Assembly (NCBI RefSeq): GCF_001667885.1
Contig: NZ_LZJW01000073.1
Coordinates: 1-63,496 of the forward strand
Length of the DNA stretch: 63,496 nucleotides
DNA from: Mycobacterium scrofulaceum
GTDB taxonomy: Bacteria; Actinomycetota; Actinomycetes; Mycobacteriales; Mycobacteriaceae
Direction: 5' to 3'
The first letter of the stretch is position 1; every line of letters starts with the position of its first letter. Under the pieces are notes generated by a model. It worked only from the letters and a program-made list of their open reading frames with translations. It ran no database searches and was not told where the DNA came from. Below are positions 42,885 through 51,942 of this stretch, piece after piece. The position numbers and the translations under genes were made by a program.

Positions 42885-44324
42885 ATGCACACCATCGAGG
42901 CCGACTACCTGGTGGTCGGCGCGGGCGCCATGGGCATGGCGTTCCTCGACACGCTGGTATCCGAGACGGACGCCCGCGTGGTGCTGGTCGATCGCAACCA
43001 TCAGCCGGGTGGGCACTGGACCATGGCGTACCCGTTCGTCCGCCTCCATCAGCCCTCGGCCTTCTACGGTGTCAACTCGCTGCCGCTGGGCAGCGACTCG
43101 ATTGACCGAATCGGTTGGAATCAAGGCCTTTACGAGTTGGCCACCGCCGGGGAGGTGTGCGCCTACTACGACCACGTGATGCGCCGGCAGCTGTTGGGGA
43201 GCGGGCGGGTCACCTACTTTCCGATGAGCGAGTACCGCGGCCACCAAGACGGTCAAGCCCGCTTCACCACGCTCGCCGGCGACGATTACACCGTCCGCGT
43301 GGCGCGCCGCGTCGTCGACGCCACCTACATGCGCGTGACGGTGCCGGCCATGCGCCCGCCGCCCTATGCGGTCGCGCCCGGCGTCAGCTGCGTGCCCCCC
43401 GGCGAGCTGCCGAGACGCGGCGCGCACGAACGTTACGTGATCGTCGGCGCGGGCAAGACCGGCATCGACACGTGCCTGTGGCTGCTCGGCCAGGGCATCG
43501 CGCCGGACCGGTTGACCTGGATCATGCCCCGCGACTCATGGTTACTGGATCGGGCGACCATGCAGCCGGGGTCGTTGTTCGCCGACGTCATCAAGAACAG
43601 CTTCACCGCGCAGCTGCGGGCCATCCGGGACGCCACGTCGATCGAGGACCTGTTCGCGCGGCAAGAGGACGCCGGCCTGCTGCTGCGCGTCGACCCGGCG
43701 GTGCGCCCGACCATGTACCGCTGCGCGACCGTCACGCGGCTGGAGCTCGAGCAGCTCCGGCGCATCGGCGACGTGGTCCGGATGGGCCACCTGCAGCGCG
43801 TCGACGCCGACCGGATGGTCCTCGACGGCGGCACGGTGACACGCGACGGCAACGCCCTCTACATCGACTGCACCGCCGACGGCGCCGAAAAACGCCCCGC
43901 GACACCGATTTTCGCTGCCGGGCAGATCACGCTGCAAGCCGTGCGCGGCTGCCAGCAGATCTTCAGCGCCGCGCTGATCGCCCACGTCGAAGCCGCGTAC
44001 CAGGGCGACCCGGTGAAAAATGAGCTGTGTGTCCCGTTGCCGCACCCCGACTCCGACACGGACTGGCTGCGGCTGGCGCGGGCCGATTACGCCAACCAGT
44101 TGCGCTGGCTCGACGATCCCGACCTGACCGCCTGGATGTCCGCGGCCCGCCTGGATCTGTTCGGACACCTGATCGGCCACCTGCTGCCGCCGGCATCGGC
44201 GAAGCCCCGGGTCCGCGAACGCATACTGCGCATCGCCAGGTCGGTGTTCTCGGCCACGGCCGCCAAACTGGACGAGTTGCTCAGTGAACAAACCTCGCTC
44301 GCCGCACCGTCATACCCGGCGTAA
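42885..44324 (+). CDS. FAD/NAD(P)-binding flavoprotein (monooxygenase-like)
   Basis: A 479-aa protein with an N-terminal FAD motif (YLVVGAGAMGMAFLDTLV), VLVDRNHQPGGHW as in flavin monooxygenases, and a second glycine motif YVIVGAGKTGIDTCLWLLGQ for NADPH. FAAGQITLQAVRGCQQIFSAA follows. The substrate is unknown. A -10 TAGCCT (42871-42876) lies eight bases upstream, so it may be leaderless. It precedes the sigma/Rieske operon by 33 bases. Confidence 0.8.
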   Translation: MHTIEADYLVVGAGAMGMAFLDTLVSETDARVVLVDRNHQPGGHWTMAYPFVRLHQPSAFYGVNSLPLGSDSIDRIGWNQGLYELATAGEVCAYYDHVMRRQLLGSGRVTYFPMSEYRGHQDGQARFTTLAGDDYTVRVARRVVDATYMRVTVPAMRPPPYAVAPGVSCVPPGELPRRGAHERYVIVGAGKTGIDTCLWLLGQGIAPDRLTWIMPRDSWLLDRATMQPGSLFADVIKNSFTAQLRAIRDATSIEDLFARQEDAGLLLRVDPAVRPTMYRCATVTRLELEQLRRIGDVVRMGHLQRVDADRMVLDGGTVTRDGNALYIDCTADGAEKRPATPIFAAGQITLQAVRGCQQIFSAALIAHVEAAYQGDPVKNELCVPLPHPDSDTDWLRLARADYANQLRWLDDPDLTAWMSAARLDLFGHLIGHLLPPASAKPRVRERILRIARSVFSATAAKLDELLSEQTSLAAPSYPA

Positions 44325-44357
44325 CCCGGCTCGATATTCATCGGGTGGAGGAGGCAC

Positions 44358-44906
44358 GTGGCGGCAGGAAGCGAACCCGTCAAACGGCCGCTGCGGGCGG
44401 TGCCCGACAGCGGCCTTGACGATGGCTATCCCGATTGGGAAGCGGTGTACCAGGACAACGCGTCCTGGGTATACCGCACGCTGTTCGCGCGGGTCGGCAA
44501 CCGGGCGGACGCCGAGGACCTCACCGCCGAGGTGTTCCTCGCGGCGCTGCGACCGCTGCGGCTGACCGCGAGCGTCGGCGAGGTTCGCGCGTACCTGCGG
44601 GTCACGGCGCGAACGGTGCTGGCCGCGCATTGGCGGGAGACGCTGGGCCGGGAGATAACCTCGATCGACGACATCGAACAGCCACCGGAAAGCGAGGAGG
44701 CGATCAGCACGGCGCCGCAGCGTGTCGCCCGAGTCCTGGACAACCTGCCGGACCGGTACCGGCACATCCTGGAACTGCGCTTCCTGCAGGGTCATTCGAT
44801 CAAGGACTCCGCGGCGGAACTCGGGGTCAGCGTCGCCAACGCCAAGGTGCTGCAGCATCGCGCGCTGCGGCTGGCGGCGCAGGTGAACGAGGGGGGCGCA
44901 CCGTGA
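44358..44906 (+). CDS. ECF-type RNA polymerase sigma factor
   Basis: A 182-aa sigma factor starting at GTG 44358 after GGAGGAGG. Region 2: WVYRTLFARVGNRADAEDLT with EVFLAALRPL; region 4: LDNLPDRYRHILELRFLQGH and SIKDSAAELGVSVANAKVLQ. It lacks a SnoaL or other C-terminal extension. The stop overlaps the next gene by four bases, as is common between ECF sigma factors and their anti-sigma partners. It is not one I can match to a named M. tuberculosis sigma factor. Confidence 0.87.
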   Translation: MAAGSEPVKRPLRAVPDSGLDDGYPDWEAVYQDNASWVYRTLFARVGNRADAEDLTAEVFLAALRPLRLTASVGEVRAYLRVTARTVLAAHWRETLGREITSIDDIEQPPESEEAISTAPQRVARVLDNLPDRYRHILELRFLQGHSIKDSAAELGVSVANAKVLQHRALRLAAQVNEGGAP

Positions 44907-45604
44907 ACGCGCGAGGATTGCGCCGATACGTCGACGACCTGTTGCGGGGCCGGCGACCCAGACCGTTCGCCCCCGACGACTTCGAGGCGGCGCAGTTGCG
45001 CACGGCGATCGAATTGCGCGCGGCCGGGCGCAGGGGCGAAGCGCCGCGCCCGGAGTTCCTCGACGATCTGCGTCGCCGCATCGCCGAGCAGATGTCCGAC
45101 TCCCGCGCGGAATCCGCGCCCAGGCAGAGCAGCACCCGCCGCCAGGTCATCGTCGGCACGTCCGCCGCCGCGGCCGCTGCGGTCACCGCGGTGTCCATCG
45201 ACCGGGCCGTGATCGCCGGCCAAACCGGGAGCGTGCCGGCCGCCGACAACGCGCCCCTCACGCCGAATGCCGGGACCTGGCAGCGGGTGGCGGCCAGCTC
45301 ACAGGTGCCCGACGGCGTCATGCACCCGTTCGACCTCGGCTCGGTCAGTGGATTCGTGCGCCGTGTCGACGGCAAGCCGCAGGCCATCTCCGGGGTGTGT
45401 ACCCACCAGGGGTGCCGGTTGTGGTTCGACGCGCCCGACGACGCGTTGCGCTGCCCCTGCCACTCGACGTCCTTCTCGCCGACCGGGCAGGTGCTCACCC
45501 ACCAGTTGCCGATCGCCCCGAAGCCGTTGCCGCCGTTGCTGGTTCGCGAGGTCGACGGCGTCATCGAGGTGTTCGCGCCGCCGCGTCCCGACCAGCCCGC
45601 CTGA
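44903..45604 (+). CDS. Rieske [2Fe-2S] protein with anti-sigma-like N-terminus
   Basis: A 233-aa protein from GTG 44903. Residues 1-70 are cytosolic-looking and helical (FEAAQLRTAIELRAAG and PEFLDDLRRRIAEQM). RRQVIVGTSAAAAAAVTAVS (residues 79-98) is a twin-Arg-like signal or membrane anchor. The C-terminal Rieske domain has CTHQGC (166-171) and CPCHSTSF (184-191): cluster ligands Cys166, His168, Cys184, His187 and a Cys171-Cys186 disulfide. Overlap with the sigma gene suggests a redox-sensing anti-sigma factor, which is inference. Confidence 0.82.
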   Translation: MNARGLRRYVDDLLRGRRPRPFAPDDFEAAQLRTAIELRAAGRRGEAPRPEFLDDLRRRIAEQMSDSRAESAPRQSSTRRQVIVGTSAAAAAAVTAVSIDRAVIAGQTGSVPAADNAPLTPNAGTWQRVAASSQVPDGVMHPFDLGSVSGFVRRVDGKPQAISGVCTHQGCRLWFDAPDDALRCPCHSTSFSPTGQVLTHQLPIAPKPLPPLLVREVDGVIEVFAPPRPDQPA

Positions 45605-45634
45605 GTGGTGTAACGCGCCCCCCTATTCCTGGGC

Positions 45635-46027
45635 ATGATGCTTACAAAACTCTCGGCGGTCGCGCTGGCCGCCGCTGTGCTACTGGCGGGCTGCTCGGCT
45701 TCGCGGCCTGCCGCCGGATCCGGCACCAGCATGCCCATGGGCTCGGCATCCGCCAGCGCGCCGGCGGCGCCGGTGAGCGGCAACCAGGTCAACATCGACG
45801 GCTTCGCGTTCGCACCCGCCACGTTGACCGTCACGGCGGGCACGACGGTCACGTGGACCAACCGCGACGAAGAGCCGCACACCGTCGCCGCGAGCGACGG
45901 TTCGTTCCACTCGCCCGGGATGGGGACCGGCGCCACCTTCACCCACACCTTCACCGACGCCGGCACTTTCGACTACGTGTGCTCGATCCACCCGATGATG
46001 CACGGGTCTGTGGTGGTGACGCGATGA
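45635..46027 (+). CDS. Cupredoxin (plastocyanin/amicyanin-like) lipoprotein
   Basis: A 130-aa lipoprotein with lipobox LLAGC (Cys20) and a Ser/Ala/Met-rich linker. The blue-copper ligands are all present in amicyanin spacing: His82 (EEPHTV), Cys116, His119 and Met122 (VCSIHPMMHG). It would carry electrons or copper at the outer face of the membrane. It follows the Rieske gene by 30 bases and overlaps the metallophosphoesterase (ATGA, 46024-46027). Confidence 0.9.
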   Translation: MMLTKLSAVALAAAVLLAGCSASRPAAGSGTSMPMGSASASAPAAPVSGNQVNIDGFAFAPATLTVTAGTTVTWTNRDEEPHTVAASDGSFHSPGMGTGATFTHTFTDAGTFDYVCSIHPMMHGSVVVTR

Positions 46028-46941
46028 ACCCGAACATGAGTCGCCGCCAGCTGATGCGGCACACGGCGTGGTTCGGCGCGGCGGTCGGTTTCTCCGTGGT
46101 TGGCGGCGAGGTCATCTCGCACGTCGCCGGCGCGTCGGCCGAGCACAGCCACGCCCGGCCCGCGCTGCGGTTCGCGCAGATCAGCGATAGCCACATCGGC
46201 TTCACCGGCGCGCCCAACCCGGATGTCACCGCCACGTTCGGTCGCGCGATCGACCACGTCAACAACCTCGGCTACACACCGGATTTCGTGGTGCACACCG
46301 GCGACCTGACGCACCTGTCCAGCCCCGACCAGTTCGACCAGGTTAAGCAGATGATGACCGGCTTGAAGACACCGCACGTATTCACCGTGCCCGGGGAACA
46401 CGACTCGGTCGACGACGCAGGCCAGAAGTACCGCAGCGCATTCGGCGCCGGATCCCGGGGCGACGGCTGGTACAGCTTCGACACCGCGGGCGTTCACGTG
46501 ATCGCCCTGGTCAACACGTTGAACCTGCACAAACTCGGGCACCTGGGCGCCGACCAGCTGGAGTTCGTCGAGAAGGACGTCGCGCCACTGTCGAGCGACA
46601 CCCCGATCATCGTGTTCAGCCACATCCCGTTGTTCGCGATGTACCCGAACTGGGGCTGGGGCACCGACGACGCGACCCAGGCGCTGTCCTACCTGCGCCG
46701 GTTCTCGTCCATCACGTGTCTGAACGGGCATGTGCACCAATTGTTTTCCAAGACGGAGGGCAAGGTGACGTTCTACAGCGGCACGACCACCGCATACCCG
46801 CTGCCGAAGCCCGGCGACGGCCCCGCGCCCAAACCGGTCACCCTGCCGGCCGGCAAGCTCCGCGACGCGCTCGGCATCCGCGAGGTGAGCTACACCAAGG
46901 GCGAGACCGTCCTGGCGTTGAAAGAGCAGGCCCTGCAATGA
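46024..46941 (+). CDS. Tat-exported metallophosphoesterase
   Basis: A 305-aa protein with a twin-Arg signal (MSRRQLMRHTAWFGAAVGFS). Calcineurin-like motifs: D-x-H (QISDSHIGF, Asp55/His57), GDLTHL, SHIPLF and NGHVHQL. The usual GNH[DE] reads GEHD (VPGEHDS), replacing the metal-bridging Asn by Glu. It probably acts outside the membrane on a phosphoester or nucleotide, but activity may differ because of that change. It overlaps both neighbours by four bases. Confidence 0.85.
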   Translation: MNPNMSRRQLMRHTAWFGAAVGFSVVGGEVISHVAGASAEHSHARPALRFAQISDSHIGFTGAPNPDVTATFGRAIDHVNNLGYTPDFVVHTGDLTHLSSPDQFDQVKQMMTGLKTPHVFTVPGEHDSVDDAGQKYRSAFGAGSRGDGWYSFDTAGVHVIALVNTLNLHKLGHLGADQLEFVEKDVAPLSSDTPIIVFSHIPLFAMYPNWGWGTDDATQALSYLRRFSSITCLNGHVHQLFSKTEGKVTFYSGTTTAYPLPKPGDGPAPKPVTLPAGKLRDALGIREVSYTKGETVLALKEQALQ

Positions 46942-47330
46942 CACTTCTGATTCGCGTCGGCCTGGCCGTGTCACTTGCCGTCAGCGCCGCCAGCCACGCC
47001 TACCTGTATGTCCATGGCTATCGCCACATCCCGGACATCGGCGCCGCCTTTCTGGTCCAGGCCAGCGTGTCGTTCGCGATCGCCCTACTGATCCTGCTCG
47101 GGGGTCCCGAATGGCTGCGCTGGGCGGCGGCCGCCGTGGCGGGCGGCTCGCTGGTCGCGTTCGCCCTATCGAGGACCGTTGGCGTTCTGGGCTTTTCGGA
47201 GCGCGGTTGGGAGCCCGCGCCGCACGCGGGTATCACTGTGGCCGCGGAGGTGTTGACGGTGCTGCTGTGGGCCGGTGAGCTGGCGACTAGGCGGGGTCGG
47301 GAAGTTCGTCAACCGGCTTATCACCCATGA
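46938..47330 (+). CDS. Small four-helix membrane protein (DoxX-like appearance)
   Basis: A 130-aa protein from ATG 46938, overlapping the metallophosphoesterase stop. Four hydrophobic stretches are visible: LLIRVGLAVSLAVSAASHAY, FLVQASVSFAIALLILLGG, LRWAAAAVAGGSLVAFAL and ITVAAEVLTVLLWAGELA. No family-specific motif is certain. It is the last gene of the sigma-Rieske-cupredoxin set and may anchor or support electron transfer. Its 3' end overlaps the convergent acyltransferase by 44 bases. Confidence 0.7.
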   Translation: MTLLIRVGLAVSLAVSAASHAYLYVHGYRHIPDIGAAFLVQASVSFAIALLILLGGPEWLRWAAAAVAGGSLVAFALSRTVGVLGFSERGWEPAPHAGITVAAEVLTVLLWAGELATRRGREVRQPAYHP

Positions 47331-48393
47331 GGTCAGCGGCTCGCTCTTCGGCCGCCCACTTGGCCAAGAGTCGAGACTTGAGGGACATCGCGGGTTTTTC
47401 GACCAGGAACCAGCTCAGCGCGGCTAGCGGCAGCGTCACTATTGTCGCCGCGATCGCATGCACGATCGGATTCGGCAGTCCGTCCCACGAAATCACCAGC
47501 AACTGCTGAATCGGGAAGGCATAGATGTACACGCCGTAGGACAGATCCGTCCGCAGTCTCAGCCGTTTGCTCTGCAGCAGCGCGCCGGACGCGATGATGG
47601 CGTACGCCAGCGGAATCCCGGCAAGTAGCCGGTAATGCGGCAGCACAGTCCCGCCCAAAGCGACGACGATCGCGCTCACGCCGACCAGCCACCAGCGCGC
47701 GGGAATCTTGTCGCGCCACTGGTAAAGCAGCGCTCCGGCCGCGAACATCACCGCGAAGCGCGAGGTCGCGGCCGCGAACTGGCCGGCCAGCGGCTGACCT
47801 AGCCCCATCGGCGGCGACAAGGCCTCGCCGACCACGGCCACGGCCAATATCGCGGGAGAGACCCACCGGCGGGTGGCAAGCCCGGCCATGCCGAGGGCAG
47901 CGACCACGACATAGCAGCCCAGCTCGAATATGAGCGTCCACAGCGAGCTATTCCAGGACCCTGGGTACGGGACCCCTTGCGGAGTCCCGCCGACGTCCGC
48001 CTTGAGCGAGACCACCGCGCCGTTCATGACGATGTATTGGATGGGCGCCGAGGAGAGCAGGAGCTTCAGCGCCGCGCCACCCTGGATCGCCACACCGAGC
48101 GGGGCGATGACGAACGCGGTTACGACTAGGCACACGTAGTAACCGGGGAGAATGCGAAGGGCTCGCGCGGTTGAGTACTGCCGGAGGTGCGGGTGGCGGA
48201 GCCAGCTGGCCGTGATCAGAAATCCGGACACTGCGAAAAAGCCGTCGACCCCGCCCGCGGCGATATACCGCGCGGCCGTGCAGTCATGGCCTGTTAGGAC
48301 GAAGGAGTGCCCCGCGATCACCGACGTCGCCAGCGCCAATCGCCATGCGTTCAACGCGTTCTTCCGCGTGTCGAAAACTTGCCCGAGATTCAT
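47287..48393 (-). CDS. Acyltransferase-3 family membrane protein (1)
   Basis: A 368-aa polytopic protein. NAWRLALATSVIAGHSFVLT holds the family's helix-1 Arg and catalytic His; GGVDGFFAVSGFLITASWL and RALRILPGYYVCLVVTAFVI follow. About ten hydrophobic segments are present. Acyltransferase-3 proteins O-acylate sugars and lipids at the membrane. It is the most divergent of four tandem paralogues and the last transcribed, three bases after copy 2. Confidence 0.88.
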   Translation of the reverse strand: MNLGQVFDTRKNALNAWRLALATSVIAGHSFVLTGHDCTAARYIAAGGVDGFFAVSGFLITASWLRHPHLRQYSTARALRILPGYYVCLVVTAFVIAPLGVAIQGGAALKLLLSSAPIQYIVMNGAVVSLKADVGGTPQGVPYPGSWNSSLWTLIFELGCYVVVAALGMAGLATRRWVSPAILAVAVVGEALSPPMGLGQPLAGQFAAATSRFAVMFAAGALLYQWRDKIPARWWLVGVSAIVVALGGTVLPHYRLLAGIPLAYAIIASGALLQSKRLRLRTDLSYGVYIYAFPIQQLLVISWDGLPNPIVHAIAATIVTLPLAALSWFLVEKPAMSLKSRLLAKWAAEERAADLMGDKPVDELPDPA

Positions 48394-48396
48394 GTC

Positions 48397-49482
48397 TCAC
48401 CGGGCCGGGGCGGTGGCAGCACGATTGATGTCATCGGAGGGGGAAGCCCATTTTCGTTTGAGCCGGCGTTTGAGGGCCATCGACGGCTTCTCGATCGTAA
48501 ACCAGCTCGCCGCGGCCAACGGCAGCGTGGCTGCGGCGGTGAACACAAAGAACACGAATGGATTCAGGCCCGCAAGCCCGCAGACGGCCAGCATCTGTTG
48601 CGTGGGGAACGCGTAGATGTACACGCCGTAGGACAGGTCCGTTGCCAACCGCAGCCGCTTGTTTTTCAGCAGTGCGCCCGACGCGATGACGGCATACGCC
48701 AGGGGGAGGGCGGCGACGACGCGATAGTCGGGCAGCAGGCCGCTCGCGAAGACGATGAGCACGCTCACCGCTACGAGCGACCAGCGAGCCGGAATCACAT
48801 CTCGCCACTGATAGATCAGCGCCCCCGCCGCGAACATGATGGCGGAGCGGACTGCGAGTTGGGGGACGGTCCACACGCCGGGGAAGGTGAGCGGCGGCAC
48901 CTGGGTGGTTGCCAGCACCCCCGCCACCAATATCGCCGCGGGAACCCACCGGCGGTTGGCGAGCCCCGCCACGCCGATCCCTGCGACGGCGAGGTAGCAC
49001 ATCACTTCCCAGAAGAGGGACCACATGGACGCGTTCCAGACACCGGGATGCGGGATGCCGCGCGGCGTTCCGCCGACATCGAAATGTACGTAGGCCACGC
49101 CGATGTTCTTCAGGACGTACTCGATTGGCCCGGTTGACCCCAGCAGTCGGAGTGCCGACCCGCCTTGAATGAGCACACTGACCGGCGCGAAGACGAACGC
49201 CGTCACCACGAGGCAGACGTAGTAGCCGGGCAGGATCCGCAAGGCCCGGGCGGCAAGGTAATCACGAAGTCGTGGGTCGTTAAGCCAACTCCTGGTTATC
49301 AGGAATCCCGAGATCGCGAAGAAACCGTCCACCCCTGCGGAGAAGAAGACTTGGAGGATTGGAGCGGGTGGTATGCGGCCGGTGGCGGGCCAGCAATGCC
49401 AGAGCATCACCTCGGCCGCCAGGGCCAAACGCAGCGCGTTGAGCGCGTTCTTTCGCGGATCGAACACTTGCCCGAGGGTCAT
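48397..49482 (-). CDS. Acyltransferase-3 family membrane protein (2)
   Basis: A 361-aa paralogue starting MTLGQVFDPRKNALNALRLA, with AAEVMLWHCWP (catalytic His), GVDGFFAISGFLITRSWL and LSYGVYIYAFPTQQMLAVCG. It is closest by eye to copy 3. The terminal tail KRRLKRKWASPSDD is basic and cytosolic. Substrate unknown; rhamnose-containing glycolipids are possible given the nearby rml genes. Confidence 0.88.
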   Translation of the reverse strand: MTLGQVFDPRKNALNALRLALAAEVMLWHCWPATGRIPPAPILQVFFSAGVDGFFAISGFLITRSWLNDPRLRDYLAARALRILPGYYVCLVVTAFVFAPVSVLIQGGSALRLLGSTGPIEYVLKNIGVAYVHFDVGGTPRGIPHPGVWNASMWSLFWEVMCYLAVAGIGVAGLANRRWVPAAILVAGVLATTQVPPLTFPGVWTVPQLAVRSAIMFAAGALIYQWRDVIPARWSLVAVSVLIVFASGLLPDYRVVAALPLAYAVIASGALLKNKRLRLATDLSYGVYIYAFPTQQMLAVCGLAGLNPFVFFVFTAAATLPLAAASWFTIEKPSMALKRRLKRKWASPSDDINRAATAPAR

Positions 49483-49583
49483 CGGCCTCCGCCCGCATCG
49501 CCCCCGAGTCGTCCGCGGTAGATTACGTCACGTCGTCGGGCGTGTTGGGCTTTTTGGCTATTCTTTGGGCCCTGGAACCAGGA

Positions 49584-50708
49584 CTAGGCGCTACCCGTGG
49601 TCTTGGGAGAGGGATGGTCGGCGACTAGGTCGCCGGAACGGTCGCCGTCGGCTGCGTCCGGTACGGGTGCGTCCCACTTCTGCTTGAGCCGGCGCTTGAG
49701 GGACATCGAGGGTTTCTCGATGACCAACCAGCTCAAGGCGGCCATCGGCAGGGTGGCCGCCGCACTCACCAGGAAAAACACCACGGGATGCAACGTCGCG
49801 AGCCCACAGACGGCGAGCACCTGCTGGGTGGGGTACGCGTAGATGTACACGCCGTAGGACACATCGGTGCGCAACCGCAGCCGCTTGTTTTTCAGCAGCG
49901 CGCCCGACACGATCACGACGTATGCCAGGGGAAGGGCCGCGACGACCCGATAGTCGGGCAGGCACCCCGCCGCAAAAACGACGACGGCGCACACCGCGAC
50001 GAGCGACCAGCGGGCGGGTATCACGTCGCGCCATTGGTACATGACCGCCCCGGCGGCGAACATGATGGCCGAACGTGCCGCGAGCTGGGGGATGGTCCAC
50101 ACACCGGGGAAGGTCAGCGGTGGGAAGGCCAACGCGGCGCAGACGGCCACCACCAGCAGCACTGGAGAAACCCACCTGCGGTTGGCCAGTCCGACGACGC
50201 CGATGAGGGCCACCGCGAGGTAGCACATCAATTCCCAGACTAGGGACCACAGCGACGCGTTCCAGGTGGGTCCGCCGGGCACCTGCCGTAGAGTGCCATC
50301 AATTTGCGGTTCGAGGTAGGCCACCGCGCTGTTCTTCAGCACGTACTCGATCGGCGCGGTGGAACCCAGCAATTTGAGGGCGGACCCGCCCTGGATCAGA
50401 AGGCTGATGGGCGCCAAGACGAACGCCGTTACCAACAAGCAGACGTAAAACCCCGGCAGGATGCGCAGGGCCCTGGCGGCGAGGTAATCACGCACTCGCG
50501 GATCGGTGAGCCAACTCCTGGTGATGAGGAATCCCGAGATCGCGAAGAAGCCGTCGACGCCCACCGAGAAGAACAGTTGCAGGATCGCCGTGGGCGGCGT
50601 GCGGCCGGTGATGGGCCACGAGTGAAAGAGCATCACCTCGGCCGCGAGCGCTAATCGCAACGCGTTCAGTGCATTACTGCGCGGATCGAATACTTGACCT
50701 AGCTTCAT
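49584..50708 (-). CDS. Acyltransferase-3 family membrane protein (3)
   Basis: A 374-aa paralogue (MKLGQVFDPRSNALNALRLA; AAEVMLFHSWPITG; GVDGFFAISGFLITRSWL; VSYGVYIYAYPTQQVLAVCG). It is separated from copy 2 by 101 bp that contains only the short inverted repeat CCTGG-AA-CCAGG. The tail after KRRLKQKW is Asp/Pro-rich. Confidence 0.88.
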   Translation of the reverse strand: MKLGQVFDPRSNALNALRLALAAEVMLFHSWPITGRTPPTAILQLFFSVGVDGFFAISGFLITRSWLTDPRVRDYLAARALRILPGFYVCLLVTAFVLAPISLLIQGGSALKLLGSTAPIEYVLKNSAVAYLEPQIDGTLRQVPGGPTWNASLWSLVWELMCYLAVALIGVVGLANRRWVSPVLLVVAVCAALAFPPLTFPGVWTIPQLAARSAIMFAAGAVMYQWRDVIPARWSLVAVCAVVVFAAGCLPDYRVVAALPLAYVVIVSGALLKNKRLRLRTDVSYGVYIYAYPTQQVLAVCGLATLHPVVFFLVSAAATLPMAALSWLVIEKPSMSLKRRLKQKWDAPVPDAADGDRSGDLVADHPSPKTTGSA

Positions 50709-50787
50709 GCAACTCCGACCGTCATCCCCGCCCGCACCGTCCGCGCCATCGTATCGGCCGAAAGCGACCGGCGTGGCCGGTTGGCGA

Positions 50788-51942
50788 CTAGGCGGTGCCG
50801 GGAAGTTCTGGCGGCAATGCCGGTCCCGGGACCTCTTTGGCGGGCAGAGTCATCACCGGCTGGTCTTGGGGAGCGTCTTGCTTTTTCTTGAAGCGTCGTT
50901 TGAGGGACCGCGCGGGTTTCTCGACCAGGAACCAGCTCGCCGCGGCCAGCGGCAGCGTGGCCAACGCGGTGACGCCCGTGAACAGCAACGGGTTGAGGGT
51001 GACCAGGCCGCAGACCAGCAACAGCTGCTGGGTCGGGTAGGCGTAGATGTACATCCCGTAGGACAGGTCGGTGCGCAGTTGCAGGCGCTTGTTGCGGATC
51101 AGGGCTCCCGACACGACTACGGCGTAGGCCAAGGGAAGGGCGGCGACCACCCGGTAGTCGGGCAGCGAGCCGGCCGCGAGGACGATGACGGCGCACACCG
51201 CGACCAGCGACCAGCGGGCTGGAATCACGTCTCGCCATTGGTACAGGAACGCTCCGGCAGCGAACATGATGGCGGTGCGGCACGCTAGAAAGAACAGGGC
51301 GGTGCGCACGTCGCCCTCGTGTTGCGTGAACACGTCCGGGAATTTCAGCGGTGGCAACATCATCGCCCCGGCGGTCGCGACCACGAGGAACACCAGGGAA
51401 ACCCACCGGCGGGTGGCGAGCCCGACGACGCCGATGATGGCGACGATGATGTAGCACATCACTTCCCAGATGAGCGACCAGAGCGAAGCGTTCCAGATGC
51501 CCGCATTCGGAATCCCGTGCGGTGTGCCGCCGATGTCGAATTTCATCAGCGCCACCGCGCTGTTCTTCAAGACGAAGTCGAGCGGCGCGCCCGAGGTGAT
51601 CAGCTTGCCGGGCGAGCCGCCCTGTATCGCCACGCTGAGCGGGGCGATGACGAACGCGGTCACCAGGAGACAGACATAAAAGCCGGGAAGGATGCGCAGA
51701 GCGCGGGCTGCGAGATACTCACGCAGACGTGGATTGCTGAGCCAACTCGCGGTGATGAGGAATCCGGAGATAGCGAAGAATCCGTCGACCCCGATGCAAA
51801 GAAGGAGCTGGAGAACGGCGCGGGCCGAGGGCACATGGCCCCTGATGGGGAAGGTGTGCCAAAAAATCACCTCGCCGGCCAGTGCTAGCCGCCAAGCGTT
51901 CAGCGCATTGTTTCGCGGATCAAATGCCTGCTCGAGTTTCAT
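50788..51942 (-). CDS. Acyltransferase-3 family membrane protein (4)
   Basis: A 384-aa paralogue, first in transcription order (MKLEQAFDPRNNALNAWRLA; AGEVIFWHTFPIRG; GVDGFFAISGFLITASWL; LSYGMYIYAYPTQQLLLVCG). It has a slightly longer loop (TQHEGDVRTALFFLAC) than the others. A 79-bp gap separates it from copy 3. The common start and membrane plan show the array arose by tandem duplication. Confidence 0.88.
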   Translation of the reverse strand: MKLEQAFDPRNNALNAWRLALAGEVIFWHTFPIRGHVPSARAVLQLLLCIGVDGFFAISGFLITASWLSNPRLREYLAARALRILPGFYVCLLVTAFVIAPLSVAIQGGSPGKLITSGAPLDFVLKNSAVALMKFDIGGTPHGIPNAGIWNASLWSLIWEVMCYIIVAIIGVVGLATRRWVSLVFLVVATAGAMMLPPLKFPDVFTQHEGDVRTALFFLACRTAIMFAAGAFLYQWRDVIPARWSLVAVCAVIVLAAGSLPDYRVVAALPLAYAVVVSGALIRNKRLQLRTDLSYGMYIYAYPTQQLLLVCGLVTLNPLLFTGVTALATLPLAAASWFLVEKPARSLKRRFKKKQDAPQDQPVMTLPAKEVPGPALPPELPGTA

